DNA of 64,000 nucleotides. Origin: Gnetum montanum. Taxonomy: Eukaryota > Streptophyta > Gnetopsida > Gnetales > Gnetaceae. Of the stretch, positions 33,796 through 46,010 are shown piece after piece (positions within the stretch are counted from its first letter, which is position 1; every line of letters begins with the position of its first letter). The notes beneath the pieces were generated by a model. It was not told the DNA's origin. It made no database searches and saw only the letters and a program-made list of their open reading frames with translations. The position numbers and the translations under genes were made by a program. The stretch is taken from positions 487,460 through 551,459 of the forward strand of contig MNCI01018059.1 in NCBI GenBank assembly GCA_015680685.1, given 5' to 3'.

Positions 33796-34990
33796 GGTTA
33801 GTGTATATCTGGTGGTGGCATATTCTTGGATCTATCCCAGTGAGCTCTGAATATGACCAGGCAAAGGTTGTTGACCATTTTTTTCACAACCTTCATCAAC
33901 ATTTTCTTTTGTTCTGTAGCAATCTTGGCATTAATAATGATCAAGCTTTCATTTTTCAAGAACACATACTCCATTCTAGCTAGTAGTGTTTTCAATTCAA
34001 GGGGTTTTTGTTTAAAATTATCAAGAATCTCTAGCTCTCCCCAATTGACATCATCATTTACTCCTTTGGAGAGCTAGTGATGAACTTGCTCAAGTTTATC
34101 CATACTTACAACATATTCATATGTTAGGCCCTCAGTAGGTTCCATGGACAATGTACTACTACTAGAATCAGCTGTTAGCTACTATGTGCCTTTATATTTT
34201 ATGACTACTGCATATAGACATATCTAGATTTCAACTTCTAGTGCACATCTCTTGCATGAAAAGATAGATGTTCAATTTATTGACCATAACTTTTGCACAC
34301 AATGGCACCTTGAATCATTGTATGCAATACATGGAACCCTCTTATTCTCGATCTTTCCAAATTCATTTTCTTTTGATATCTCCAAGGAAAGATCTCTAAT
34401 GCCTATTTTGGCATCAATAGTGCTTAACCATGTCATTCCCATAATAACTAGGAAGTCCCCCTTATAGTTCTCCACCTTGATTACTAGGAAGTCGGTGGGA
34501 TATGACCACCCACAAATGGTGGTTATGATGTCCTCTATTAGTCCCAATGGAACAGTGATGGATTGGTTTGCCAGTTCCAACCAGATGTTGCTCTTCTTTA
34601 AGGGAGGAAGGTTCCACACTATGTACATCTCATGCGAGATCAAATTAATACTAAAACTAGAGTTGAGAAGAGCTTTACAAGGCTTATTCCTAGTAATTTG
34701 CAAATATACTAGCGGACTTCCAAGATCAACTAACTTTTTGGGCAAGTTACCAACTCGAATCCAATCAAATATAGCATGAGTTAACATTATAGTATGGATT
34801 CGAGAGGGATTTTGGTTTGAAGGGGAATTGGATAAAAGTGAGATAGAGGAAGGTGGAGGAGCAGAGTTACCAACCACTAATATGTTTAAGGGCTTTGGTG
34901 GATTGCAAGGTTGAAAGAAAGGTCATATCTTTATTCATGGTTTCGACTTTCTTGGTGGGTTAACTGGTTGTAGATTAATTGCCCTCATAG
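33796..34990 (-). pseudogene. Element C protease and linker
   Basis: A 201-codon open stretch (34272-34877) covers it: WIRVGNLPKKL, SPLVYLQITRNKP, KALLNSSFSINLIS, GLIEDIITTICGWSYP, MGMTWLST, KRVPCIAYND. The protease Asp is Asn and the Gly is Ser, so it should be inactive although the frame is long. The linker (33796-34271) matches the post-protease linkers of B and F (LLARMEYVFLKNESLIII). Confidence 0.82.
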
Positions 34991-35304
34991 CGTTTCTTTA
35001 CTATGGTTGGGTAGGAAATTCACCTTGCATGGATAGAGTAGGTGGTAGCTGTGCAGGAGATGGAGGAGTAGGTGCAAGGATAAGAGGAGCATGAGGATAG
35101 TAGGTGGAATTCCTCCTTAGATAGGGTAATTAGTATACTTCACAAGGGTAGTGATGAGGTTAGTAAGAAGCAACATGACCAAAGGAGTCCCATGGAGATG
35201 AAGGTTGTTGAACATAGTAACCATAGGGATCTGGTTGCCGATAAGGGTACTACTATCTTGGAGGTGGCAACACCCATGATTATGGTTGCTGCCATTGCTA
35301 GTAC
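34991..35304 (-). pseudogene. Element C gag C-terminal remnant, cut by element D
   Basis: Tyr/Pro/Gln-rich codons in reverse match the end of gag in I (24190-24480) and B (9380-9640). The match stops at about 35304, where the LTR of D begins. Confidence 0.7.
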
Positions 35305-37691
35305 TATTATACCAAAAACATCGGTGGTTGGAACACCGAGAGCTTACTGGGCGTATAGCCTAACCTCAGATTTGTGGGAGGGCCATGCTAGAGAAAATAG
35401 AAATGGGATGCCTTGAACGGTCTAGTCGATTACACAGGGACTTACATAGTGTACAATAACCTTTCATAAATAATGGTTTTAAAGATGTTATGTGTGGAGA
35501 TTAAGGCGAAGAAAACCATAGCACATAGAACAGTAAAAGCATAATAGAGTATATAGCTGAGTAATAAACATGAACCGATACACAATGATGCAAAATATAG
35601 TGAAATGAAATGAAATGAGCTTAAGTGAGAGAATGCACCACCCCAAAATTGGGGGATTTGATCTTTGTTTAGTTGAAGAAGGTGTACAACTGGTGTGCAA
35701 TACTGGATAGGCACAGCTTACAATGTAACGGTATGGTTACAGATCTTAGACTATTGCCAATGGCCTACTAACAGGAACTGATGAGCTAGTGCTTGTTGGG
35801 TTGTTACACTGGGTTGAGGAGAGATCTAGGAGGCGTTGTTGCAAGGATTTTCTGTTCATCAACCTTCTGCTTGCCAATATCTTAGCCAAAGCCAATTGCT
35901 AGAAAGCCAAATGCTAAATGCCAAATGCCAATCTCCAATCATAAGAAAGCCAAGTCAAAAAGCCAACCTTCAAAAGCCAACTCTTTAAATGTTTTTTTTT
36001 TGGAGTATTTATAGGGCCAAGAGTAGGAGAGAGATGTGGTTTGGACACCACATGTCCTGGGTCCTACATGGAACAAATCGTGGATGTGCCATAATGTCGT
36101 GTAGTGCTATGCTATAGTGTTACATTGATGTGCTACATTGTAGTGTTACGAGGCTGGACGTGAAACCTGTTAAGTTGTGACCATACCATTCAAATTGCAT
36201 GTGCTATAATCTAGGGGACTACCATCTTTTTACAAAAAATGCCAATAGAAAATGCAAAGTGGAGCCTATGCTTCAGGATTACATCTTGCCTACTCTTGCA
36301 AGTAGGGTCAAGTGTAGGGATAGCTTTGGGAATCAACGGGGGGTGCAACATAAAGGAAACTGCTAATCTTATTTGTTGAGAAGATGTTGGAGTAGAAATG
36401 ACCACTGCCAATTGAGTTCTGGAGCTACTGGAGATGTCCTGATGCATCTTCACAAGTGTTATGTTGCTTATGTTGCCTAGTGTAGTGCGTAGTGTGAATG
36501 CCCACACGCTACGCTGTGCTACGCTGCGTAGCGTAGCAACCAAGTTTGAGACAAATCTTGCCCGAAAACTGAAAATATCCCTTTGAGGCTTGGCTAGGCA
36601 AGCAACTTTAGTAATTGGCAACCATGATTTTCATGTTGAAAGGCCCTAGGACCTACAGATTTCATTCTTGGGACACTTTTGGGCTTTGTGTCCTTGCTAT
36701 GCTGTGTAGCATAGCATAGCGTAGCAGCCAGTGTGACATGAATTCTTGCTTGGTCTACAATGCTTTGTCAAGAAAATTTGCTTGGGACCTGAGGGCAAAG
36801 TGGGATAGGTGGTCTTGGAGGTTGGAGCATGGCCAAGTGCAAACCTTTTGCTAGGGCAACTTGACAGAGAACCTTTGTGCATTCTGACCCTGCTACGTTG
36901 TGCTACGCTGTGTATTGTAGCACAGCATAGTACCTAGTTTGGCATAAATTTTAACTCACTTTGCAAACATTTTGTCATGGGATGTTGATCATGTTTTGGG
37001 GTGGCAGCAAAACAAGCATTTTTGATGGTCTAAGCATGAGCAATTTTGTTTACTTCGTCAAAAAAATCTGAGCAGAAGTATTATCACACTAGAACACTGC
37101 TACATTATGCTATGCTGTGCTATGATGGAGATGATTTGTGATGAAATTTGCCACATTCTCCTACATCATGCTGATCATGCTTCAAGGATGAAGCGGGGCA
37201 AGTATCCTAGAGGGTTGAATCATTGTCAACTGCATCTTTGGTGTCTGATCAGTCACCACCAAGCCTGTTACGCTATGCTACACAGCATAGCAGGTCTTGC
37301 AGTTAGAAAACTTGTCGAACTATTTAGTCCATCCTAAACACCTTTGACAACTCCTAGCATGGGCCCTAGGTAGACCGTCAATCGGGTCATGTGTCAGACT
37401 GGGCAAGCTAGAGAGTGTAGTAAGCCTATTAGCCCAGGAGATAGAAAATTTGCCAAACTGTACAGTCTACCTCTAGTGCCTCTTTCGTGCAAATTAACCT
37501 CATGGATGGGTGCTACGTTGACTATGCTACAGAGGGTGGTAGGTAGGCTCAAAAGTAGCTTTGTAGGCATTAGGAATTTTGGGGTGATGTGTTGTTTGCA
37601 CGGTCCAACGTGACACCGTGATTGCAAAGATCCTTGCCCAAATTTTGGGATTGTGCTAAATCATGAGAATCCTGAAATTGATGGTGTTTCA
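35305..37691 (-). mobile_element. 3' LTR of element D (reverse)
   Basis: 2.39 kb. The U5 end (35305-35480) matches the LTR ends of A and E. Reversed TATA (ATTTATAGGG) at about 36008-36017. U3 (36020-37691) consists of degenerate blocks of about 180-200 bp, each with a GCTACGCTGCGTAGC-like palindrome. ORFs at 35442-35714 lie in R/U5 and also occur in the 5' LTR, so they are repeats rather than genes. Confidence 0.87.
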
Positions 37692-37704
37692 ATGGCCCCT
37701 CTTT
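37692..37704 (-). promoter_or_regulatory. Polypurine tract of element D
   Basis: Reads AAAGAGGGGCCAT in reverse, identical to element A. It is enclosed by an inverted repeat (37683-37710 with 37735-37757). Confidence 0.85.
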
Positions 37705-39113
37705 GTTGACATCTGGAGGATTTTCCTAAGAGACGTCGACAAAGAATATGAAACACCATGTTGAACACAACATCCATACTATTCATCAATGCCTGCTCAG
37801 ATAATGCTTTGCTATGCTTGGGAGTGCTAGGAGAGCTAAATATGATAGAGGCAGGGGACAGTTTGAGGAAATCGGTTTAGAAAAAAGAAGAAGAGGTGCA
37901 AGATGCATTATCATAAAAGTCATTACCATAGTGTGATCCCTCATCGAAATGCTTATGAGGGAATCAGTACGCGTGGGTGTTTTTTATTTTTAGATCTTGA
38001 ATTCTCACTAGTGTGCTTAGAGATGGTCAATTTATAGCTGAAATGATTGCAAAGCAGCTATCGTGCCATTTGTTTTAGGCACTTTTTTTTGAGATCCCAT
38101 GTTCATTCGAAGGTAATTTTGTCATTGTTGTAGGACAGGTGTCTCCTCCCTGGGATGAGTTATGTTACATCCATGTGGGGCTTTGACCTACCTACAGAGG
38201 CTTCCCATGGGATGAGTTGCGTTACATCCATCATGGGCTTGGTGTTTGAGCATGGAAGAGGGCTTTATGTGCATTGGAAAATTTTGTGAAGAAGATATCA
38301 GAAATTGCAAGTATAAGGAATGGAGATTAAGTTGGCTGAAGCGAGGGTAGGATATGCACTCTCAAGTAGCTAGGCTAATCGAAGTAGGTACTTCAAAACA
38401 ATGTAATGTCTCGCTCTTGTGGTGGAATGCATTTTTGAACGACGCCATCTTGTCTTTTATCCTGCAAACACAATAAAGAGAAAACCCAAAAAAAGCAACC
38501 ATCGAGTGAAGTGAGGGCAAAGTCTTATTTTCTCGGAACACTGCTAGAGTGGCAAGTGTTGTGGCTAACATGTGTAATGTCCAAAGCAGGAAGGCCAATG
38601 TATGCTTCGGCATTGGTAGGCTAGAAAGTTTCAACGGCCCCACCAAAAATGAGCACTGAAGAGGCTAGGAGCAATGATGATGCAAGTGCTCAGGAATCCT
38701 CACCAAAGGCAACCATCATGAAATCTAGCTGCAAGGTGGGAAACCTAACAGTTGAATGCTTTTTTGAACTCTGATGATGGCGAGGGCTGGAGAATGGCAG
38801 CATTGTGGCTGGGCCATAATAGTGCTAGGAATCCAATAGTAGGTGTTGATAGTGAGAGCTATGACCAAGATCATTAGCAGTGGTAGCAGTAGCTTCAGAA
38901 GGTCAGGAAGATGTTAAACAACACCTCCAGAAGATCAGCACGATGCTAGGGATGACAACGTTGCATGTGTCCCAGAGGGTTTTTCCTTGATGACATGAAC
39001 TTCATTCTAGAACTGCAACGTCCCACCCCATATTGTCTAGGAAGATTAAAGATGTGCATGCTCGCTTGTTCACAAGGTCACATGTGTGAGCTGGGAGGCA
39101 TTGCACTGCAAAC
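37705..39113 (-). other. Element D 3' non-coding region
   Basis: 1.4 kb corresponding in position to 2121-3171 of A. A minus-strand stretch at about 38400-38520 has a pyrimidine tract, TTTGCAG and an ATG-containing segment that resembles A near 2656. No product is recognised. Confidence 0.5.
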
Positions 39114-39418
39114 CCAATTTAAGGTCTTAGTAGACCATCAGATGTGCTAGTTTAAGGTCCCAGCAAATTGTGATGTGCCAGTTTAAGATCCGAGCAGACC
39201 AACATGCTAGTTTAAGGTCCCAGCAGACTGATGTGCTAGTTTAACGTCATAGTGGACAAGAGATGGCCAGTTTAAGGTTTTAGTGGACCATGCTGTGGGT
39301 GCCAGTTTTATGTCGTGGCCCAAAGATGTGTAGTGCTAGTTTAACATCATAGCTGATGTTTTGCGTCAATTTTACATCATAGTGGATGAGCTATGCTAGT
39401 TTATAGTCATAGAGGACT
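39114..39418 (-). repeat. Tandem array of element D, block 1
   Basis: About 10 units of the type GCTAGTTTAAGGTCxTAG, spaced about 30 bp. The reverse complement aligns with the array of element A. Confidence 0.87.
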
Positions 39419-39615
39419 ATCAGCTTACCTTGCTTTTTATTCAACATAATTCTTCGTGTTAAATGTAGTGTGGCTTTAGGTACAAATGATTGATGGGAGG
39501 AAGCCATTTTTTCAAGAAACCTGCGATAACAAGCAAACAAACAAATTCACGTGATACCTGTTTAAGACAGCAACATGTAATGAATATACGTAAAGTAATG
39601 ATGCAACATTATAGA

Positions 39616-39866
39616 CTTTCCAGTTTAAGGTCTTAGCGGACCGCAACCATACCAAATCGTAAGTCAAGGCTACTGGTTTAAGGTCATAGCAGACTGTAAC
39701 CATGCAAAATTGTACATTGAAATTGCTAGTTTAAGGTCTTAGCGGACCGCCACTGGGTTTAAGATGTAAAGGGAATGCTAAAATTGCTAGTTTAAGGTCA
39801 TAGTGGACCGTAACCATGCAACATTGTAAGTCAAAGTTGCTAGTTTAAGGTCGTAGCAGACTGTAA
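39616..39866 (-). repeat. Tandem array of element D, block 2
   Basis: Five units at 39619, 39672, 39727, 39785 and 39838, now spaced about 55 bp because unrelated spacer lies between cores (TTTAAGGTCTTAGCGGACC). A gap of about 200 bp separates it from block 1. Confidence 0.87.
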
Positions 39867-40090
39867 CTAAGCCACCTTGTAAAAAAAATGAAGTGAAAAT
39901 TTTCATGCATCTACTTGCTATGCTGCAGCTGCGTGCTACACTGCAGTGGACCTATGCTATGCTATAGTAGACCCATGCTATGTTGCATGGGATAGGGGTG
40001 TTTCACATTACACGTGGGGTGTGGGACATCCCATGTTACATGTGGGACATGGAACACCCTGGAAAGTGACAAGTGTTTTAACCGTGTAGG

Positions 40091-40100
40091 CTATAAATAG
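40091..40100 (+). promoter_or_regulatory. TATA box pointing into the antisense gene of element D
   Basis: CTATAAATAG lies on the strand opposite to D, followed by GGGATTACCCC. About 130-170 bp downstream, 'attaggggctttcca' weakly resembles the R region of LTR E, so this promoter may derive from an LTR. Inference. Confidence 0.55.
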
Positions 40101-41839
40101 GGGATTACCCCATGGTAATCTTGTCACTTTCACTGTTAGAGCTAACATGCAGAGTGTAGCACGATTGAGCTAAGAGATAACATAGCAGTCGATACACCTA
40201 AGTTTGTCAGCAGGACGATGGTGTGCAGAAGTGAATGCAGGTATTAGGGGCTTTCCAATGTAGATGAAGGGGAGTGTACTCTATGATGTTTTCCCAGGGC
40301 TTGCATTGAGGAGCAGCAGGAGGTCCCATCCACCCAGTAAGTCGCTACGCTACCTTTGCCCACATTGTGCAATTTATCAAGTTAGATTGTTATTGCAGTC
40401 ACTGCATCTTGGTTGTTATGGTTATCGCTATTGCTACGCTGCAACTATTGTTATTGCCTTGGCTGCTACTTTAGCTACGACCTTGTCCCTATTTCTAGTT
40501 TGGCCATAGCAGCTGAGGTAATTGCTACACTACGGTTGGCACATGGCGTTTCCTTGACCACAATTGTTGGGAATGGGAGATGTGCCACCCTAAGGGTTTG
40601 AAGGATTCTGAGCGGCGTAGTGCACGTTCAGTGTAGTGTAGCACTCATGGAGGGAATTTTGGTTTGCAAGGTTTCTAGGTAGCGTAGCATGCTGTAAGTT
40701 ATATTTCATGTAGTAGGACAGTGTTGGGGTAATGAAAATTTTGTATGTATTTTTTCTCAAGTTGCATTATTTTTGACATTGTGATTGTTAGACTGTTGTA
40801 TTTTCGGTGGTTGCTATGCTACACCGTTACACTACTATGCTGGTAGAGCCACTATGTTGCTATGCTTGTTACAGTGTTGTACCTGCTACATTTTTATGGT
40901 TGTTACATTGTTATACCTATCATACTTACTACGTCGTTACGCTGCATGAGGTGTGGTTATCATGCCATGCTATGCATAACATAGCTGCTACTCTTATGTA
41001 AATTGTAGCTGCTATGATACATTGTACAGGGTGTGCTTGCTACGCTACACTATGCAGGGCATACTTGCTACGCTATGCTACATGTAATGCAGCTACTATG
41101 CTATGCAGGGTGTACCTGCTATGTTATGCTGCACGTAAAACCCTGCTACGCTGCATGTAATATTTGGCTTTGTTTCATTATGTTAGGGACATACTATTTT
41201 GTACTTGGAAAAAATTGTATACCAGAGGCTATGCTCTGCTATTGAGTAACCATCACTTGAACACTATACTAATGCTTTGTGCCATGTCATGTAGGGTCAT
41301 GTTGAAACCCATCCTAATTGTGCTTAAGCTAGTAGAAGTCTTGTGCTACCTAAGTGCAGTTGTGACCAATGTCCCCCCTCCCCATGCACGGGTAGGGGAT
41401 TAGGCAGTTTGGTTTCAAAAAGGTGAATGGGAGTTCCTAGAGTTCCTCCTTCACCACTTCAGTGTGATAGTGTGGTCACACTTGTCAGCTGAGACAACCA
41501 CTGTTCTTGTTGAAACGCTATTTCCTGGGGCAAATTGAGGCATTTTGAAGTTTATGGTTGATGGGTTGATTGAAGGTAAAGGGGCAGAAGGCTCAAATCG
41601 ACACCTAAGAGGTTTGAGGCCTTTGTGTTGGATTTGGGCTATGCTCGAATTTAAATGCTATCATATGTACAACACATTGTTTGTTGCCCGTCACATGGGC
41701 ACTTTCTTCTAAAATCCATCTGGGACCATCTATTGTGCCAGGGGTGAGTCCTATGAAGATGTTTTAGACATGTTGTATTTCTTATCTTGCATAGTAGAAA
41801 TGCTTATTATATTCTGTATGTTACTAGGTTTGTAATTGA
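40101..41839 (+). other. Leader region of the antisense gene, rich in GCTACGCTGC-type repeats
   Basis: 1.7 kb of low-complexity sequence with many TGCTA(C/T)GCT(G/A)C words, as in the U3 of D and E. Short ORFs (40264-41403) reflect that composition and are not supported. It may hold untranslated exons or an intron. Confidence 0.45.
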
Positions 41840-44800
41840 CAAGATGGTCTTCACGATTATGAGGGAACATTAGCATTGGCCCAAACAGCCTTGCAAGAGT
41901 TCTCTTCTGCTGGGAACATGCACAATGACATCATAAAACAACTTGGGGCTAATTTCAGAACCTATCCAACCAAGTATGCCAAGTTCTATGTGAAATGCGA
42001 AGAACTTGGATGGTTGGCTAGCGAATGGGCATCCCGCTGAGCACTTACCGTAGAAGATGGTTTAGTAGAAATTCCACCATTTCCTATGCCATTCACACCT
42101 AGTGTGTTAGATTATGCATTTTTTATGCATTCAAGTGATTGATTTTGTTTTTACCTTTTGTTAATTTTTCTATTGATTATTGCAGTAGCAAGCGAATCCC
42201 AAGAGGTTACAGTAATCACCTCTAGACGTGATGAAATCAATCTCTTCTTTAAATACAAGGAGGTGGATGAGACACAATGTTAGCTATGCAATGGGACCCC
42301 ATCCATCCTTGTTCATAACGTTTAGGAGGCTAGGCTCATGGATTTATTTTGGCCATAAATCCAAGTGTCTCAGCTGTAGAAATGCTCTCCCTAGTTGATT
42401 TCTTTTCCGAAAAGGCTAACTGCTTCCACACACGGGTTTACAATGTGCGGGTGGTGTTTGAGATTATTGACAACGTTTTTGCAGATATTTTCAGTTGTTT
42501 CCTCTGATGGTCTACCTATAGGAGATAAGACTAGCAAGGATGTTAACCATCAAGGGGATATAGAGGAATGGCTAGGGATGAGCAAGGACCGAAATGGGAT
42601 TTGTATGCATAAGGTCAGGCTAGGGGTAGCCCAAAAGGTTTACCCTATCTTTTGGGCTCGTGCCTTCCCCAGGCTACTCTCCCAAGGAAAACTTCTTGGA
42701 GTAGAGCAGGCTTAGATCATGAGGGATGTCATGGAAGAAGGGACCCGCTATAATTGGGCCAAGTACCTTTTTGAAGGCTTGTGGGTTGAAATGGTTAAGC
42801 TTCATGAGAAGCTTGATGCTCGTTTCAATGTACACTTCACCTTCTTCATAGCTTGCCTATGATGGTTTGTGGAATTCTTGGTGGTTTGAGAGAATGACAT
42901 CTAGGTGCAGTAGGATCGCACCTAGATATCCAAATCGTGGATCTACTAAGTGTTCAACACCACTCGATCCCAAGACCCCCCAGAAGCTATTGGGGAGTCT
43001 CTTTCGATTACGATGAAGGATCGGGTGGGACGTCCCTTTCATGCACCAGACAACATTGGAGAGGTGCCTCCCACTAACATAGGCAATGTGCTAAGGGAGG
43101 TGCATCTTGTTGCTAAAATGATAAAATCAAAGTTATAGCGCAAGAAATCTTGTCTTGTGGAAGAAGCTCCGTGCACCAGCAAAGACAGAGATAGAAGGTT
43201 GCAAATCAAGGTTCGCAAAGTGCAACCCACAGTTGGTAAGTATGTTTAGTTGTCTTGTTAGTTACCCCTCCTATTTTGTGTTAGACTATCCTGTTTACTT
43301 TAGACATGTTTAACCGAAGTAGAAGAAGAATTTTTGGCCCTTGAGGTGGGGGCCCTTGCTATAGAAGAAGAAGAGGTCATGGCTGTAGAGGAGGAGGCCC
43401 CTATCATAGAGGAAGAGGCCCCTATCGTAGAGGAAGGGGCCCCTATTGTCGATGATCCTTTTGCAAAGTGTGCCCCAGCAATTGAGGGGCATATGATGGT
43501 TGAAGACACTACCACAATGTTGAGTCAGCTAGAGGGGGAAGGGCTACATTTTCATGTCGATGAGTTTAATTGTTTGCTTGATAGTGTGGCGATGGGCGAT
43601 CCCCCCACTCTCACCCTTGAGGGTTTGCTGGGTGGGTAGGAGCTTTGCACTGTCGTTTATGCTAATTTCTAGTTTGGCTTTCCTATTCTTTGCTAAACTA
43701 ACATGCTTTGTTGTGTAGCGGACACTACTGTTAAGGCCCTCAATTCTTCTTCTTCGATCTACCTCCAACCATGGACCGAGACCCTAGACAAATTTTCCTT
43801 TATGAAGGCTGTGGTTGACGACATGATCGACCACTTGAGACAAATTGATCCTGAAATAGGTGTGTTCAAATTACAATGTTGGGCTCTCTAAGTTATTGCA
43901 TTATTTCCATCATCCCATGACTAATGCTTTCTCATTTGTGATTGACAGCTTCTTGTGTTAAGTGGGACCCCAGACAGGTGGTCGAGGTTGACGCTATGCT
44001 TGAACTCCCACCCAAGGTGACCAAGGTGCCTCGTAATGTATATGAGGAAACAAGCAAATGTGTGCTTTAATCAGCATGATCGTTGTGGGAGTGTAGGTGC
44101 ATCAACGAAGACCTTTGGAAGTGGGTCTAGAAGTTAGAAAAGAAGAAAGATAGCCAAGAAATTGAGTTGGAGGATCTACGGTCATGAAATGAACTTTGGA
44201 CGACTCATGACACCTCTGATGGCAACTGGTGTACGGCTGTAATTGATTATGCGAGATACTGGTCAGTCGTACGAGGTAAGAACGAGGCCACTCATGAGAT
44301 TATTGAGCAATGCTTGCATATGGATTTATTGGCTCAGAAAAACCAAGATTGGAAGGACTACAATGCCAAAGTGTACGAATTGGGGTAAGCACAGAAGAAT
44401 CATAAGTATATGTATAAAGTGGAATCTGCTGCCTACCATCAGAAATATCAGGATGCTTCTTTTGAGTTGCATACCCATAAGCTATTTCTCGATGTGATTA
44501 GTGTTGTTAAGGCCTATGAAAAATTTACACAACAAGCAGTGGTTAGTGAGTCTCCCAAAAGAGAAATGACCTTACCTTCTAGGGAGACCACTACTGCCAC
44601 CTTTTCTTCGGGGCCACCTAGGTGGATGGCTATGGAGAAGGGGAAAGTTGTGGCAAGAATTAATTTGGGGGAGGAAGATTGGGCCAACCTAATTGAGGAG
44701 GAGATTCTACGGCGTCTAGTGGCTTGCATGGACAAGATACCCCCTGAGATGGATGCAGACTCGTCTCAGGTTAGCCATTCTTTATTGTATCACAATCTAT

Positions 44801-44917
44801 TTCATGAGGGCCTTATTGTAATTTGATTCATTATTTTGCTTTTGTTTTATGTAGGATCCAAATGGAGGTGCAGGACTTAGTGGAGCAAGAGATGAAGATG
44901 CTGGCAAAGACTTGTAG
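41840..44917 (+). pseudogene. Antisense gene in element D with at least three phase-consistent introns; product unknown
   Basis: Coding-like sequence runs antisense to gag of D. Probable exons: about 41840-42134, 42186-43235, about 43304-43631, 43719-43859, 43949-44769 and 44855-44917. Three GT-AG introns keep the reading frame: 43632-43718, 43860-43948 and 44770-44854 (85-89 bp each). Two others (42135-42185 and 43236-43303) are less certain. The product would have a basic-hydrophobic part (TYPTKYAKFYVKCEELGW; RYNWAKYLFEGLWVEMVKLH), an acidic EEEAPI repeat (43378-43445) and a charged coiled-coil-like part, ending in AGKDL. About a dozen stops and at least one frameshift show decay. I do not recognise the family. 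Tat-lineage elements are known to carry extra, sometimes antisense ORFs, and this may be one, or a captured host gene. Confidence 0.65.
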
Positions 44918-45059
44918 CATGGTGGCAAAAGATTTTAATTTTTTTTTTTGTATTTTATTTTTTTGTAAGCTTTATTGTATGGACTCAAATTTAATGAAGA
45001 TTAAAAGGTGAAACAATTATTGCATTTCTTTTGGTTAATGTTTTATTAATGTGCTAGGG

Positions 45060-45205
45060 CCACTTGTGGGCCCCTTGTTTTAGTTTAAGGTCATTTCGGG
45101 CCATTTCAATGTAACTTCCAAGGGTCGATTGCCAATTTTAGGTCTTAGTGGGCTATGGCAATAGTTTAAGGCCATTTTGGACCATGCTAAGATAATTAAT
45201 GTGAA
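45060..45205 (-). repeat. Tandem array remnant of element D, block 3
   Basis: Three degenerate units (45079, 45135, 45160; AGTTTAAGGTCATTTCGGGC type) on the gag side of the antisense gene. The antisense gene is thus bracketed by copies of the same repeat. Confidence 0.75.
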
Positions 45206-45444
45206 CAATTGTCATAATGTAAACAATGGACATAATGCAAATAGTGAACATAATGTGAAATAAAAAAGAACAAGAGTATTAAGGCCAAGCATTCATGGAA
45301 GTGAATTAGAGGTAGTCTTTAATTATGCAATTGTTTCCTAAACCATTATGTGCTAGGCAAAGTGTATGGCCAGGAAGCTTTGTGATGATATTCCTCTATG
45401 TTGTCCTCTACTATTTGGAAAGGAAACTCAGCCCAAGTGGTTTC

Positions 45445-46010
45445 CTAGTCTAAGTTAGCAGTTTTGGGTGGCTCATCTGTTGAACATGGGGCTTCATTGT
45501 GGATGGGTGATGGGTTTTTAAAGATTTCTATCTCTGAACCTTGTTCTATGTCTATATTATTTATAGCCTGAGGGGCTATTTCATCATTGAAGATCACCAC
45601 TTCTCTACCCACGTAGGATAGGTGGATTTCTTGGTGTAAGGGTGAGGAGACTGCTCTTAATTGGGCTAACCATGATCTCCCCAAGATCAAGTTGAACCTA
45701 GGCATCTCCTCCACCACAATGAATTCTACGTTGGTGGAAAACTGGTCCCCCATCACAAAGTTGATGTTAATAGTGCCTTTGACTATGACATGTGCTCCAT
45801 TAAATGATTTCAGGTAGGAAGTTACTGTGGGCTTGATTTGGTCTACCAAGCCCAACTTATCAACAATGGGAAATGGGATCACGTTAGTGGTAGCCCTGTT
45901 ATCAACGTGTACTTTGGGAATTTTGTATTGACCCACCTAGATCATGATAAACATGGGTGCAATAGTCACTTGACCCTTTTTAGGGTCATCCTTAATGGCC
46001 TTGTCTTGAA
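45445..46010 (-). pseudogene. Element D retropepsin-like protease
   Basis: A 163-codon open stretch in reverse: KIPKVHVDNRATTNVIPF (usual form DGGASVNILP), LGLVDQIKPT, ...FIVVEEMPRFNLILGRSWL. The catalytic Asp is kept, but the next residues are Asn-Arg rather than Gly-Gly/Ala, so activity is doubtful. It sits just downstream of gag as in Tat elements. The polyprotein stops after this domain, with no RT. Confidence 0.82.

Larger units (their letters stand above)
28230..35304 (-). mobile_element. Element C: Athila-like retrotransposon, 5' end lost
   Basis: Reverse strand: 3' LTR (28230-29083), 3' non-coding (29084-31075), pol (31076-34990) and the end of gag (to 35304). Element D interrupts the gag. 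The rest of gag and the 5' LTR were not found on the far side of D/E, so they are deleted or beyond recognition. Confidence 0.85.

Noticed and set aside
35442-35714. Reverse ORF with hydrophobic residues, also at 49771-50029
   Set aside because: Both are in the two LTRs of one element, so the match is LTR identity and not gene conservation.
39114-39866. Regular repeats as a CRISPR-like array
   Set aside because: The genome is eukaryotic, the units are degenerate, spacers are not uniform, and the array is part of a retroelement family.
40807-41403. Short ORFs rich in Cys, Tyr and Leu
   Set aside because: They translate the TGCTACGCTGC low-complexity words and overlap in several frames.
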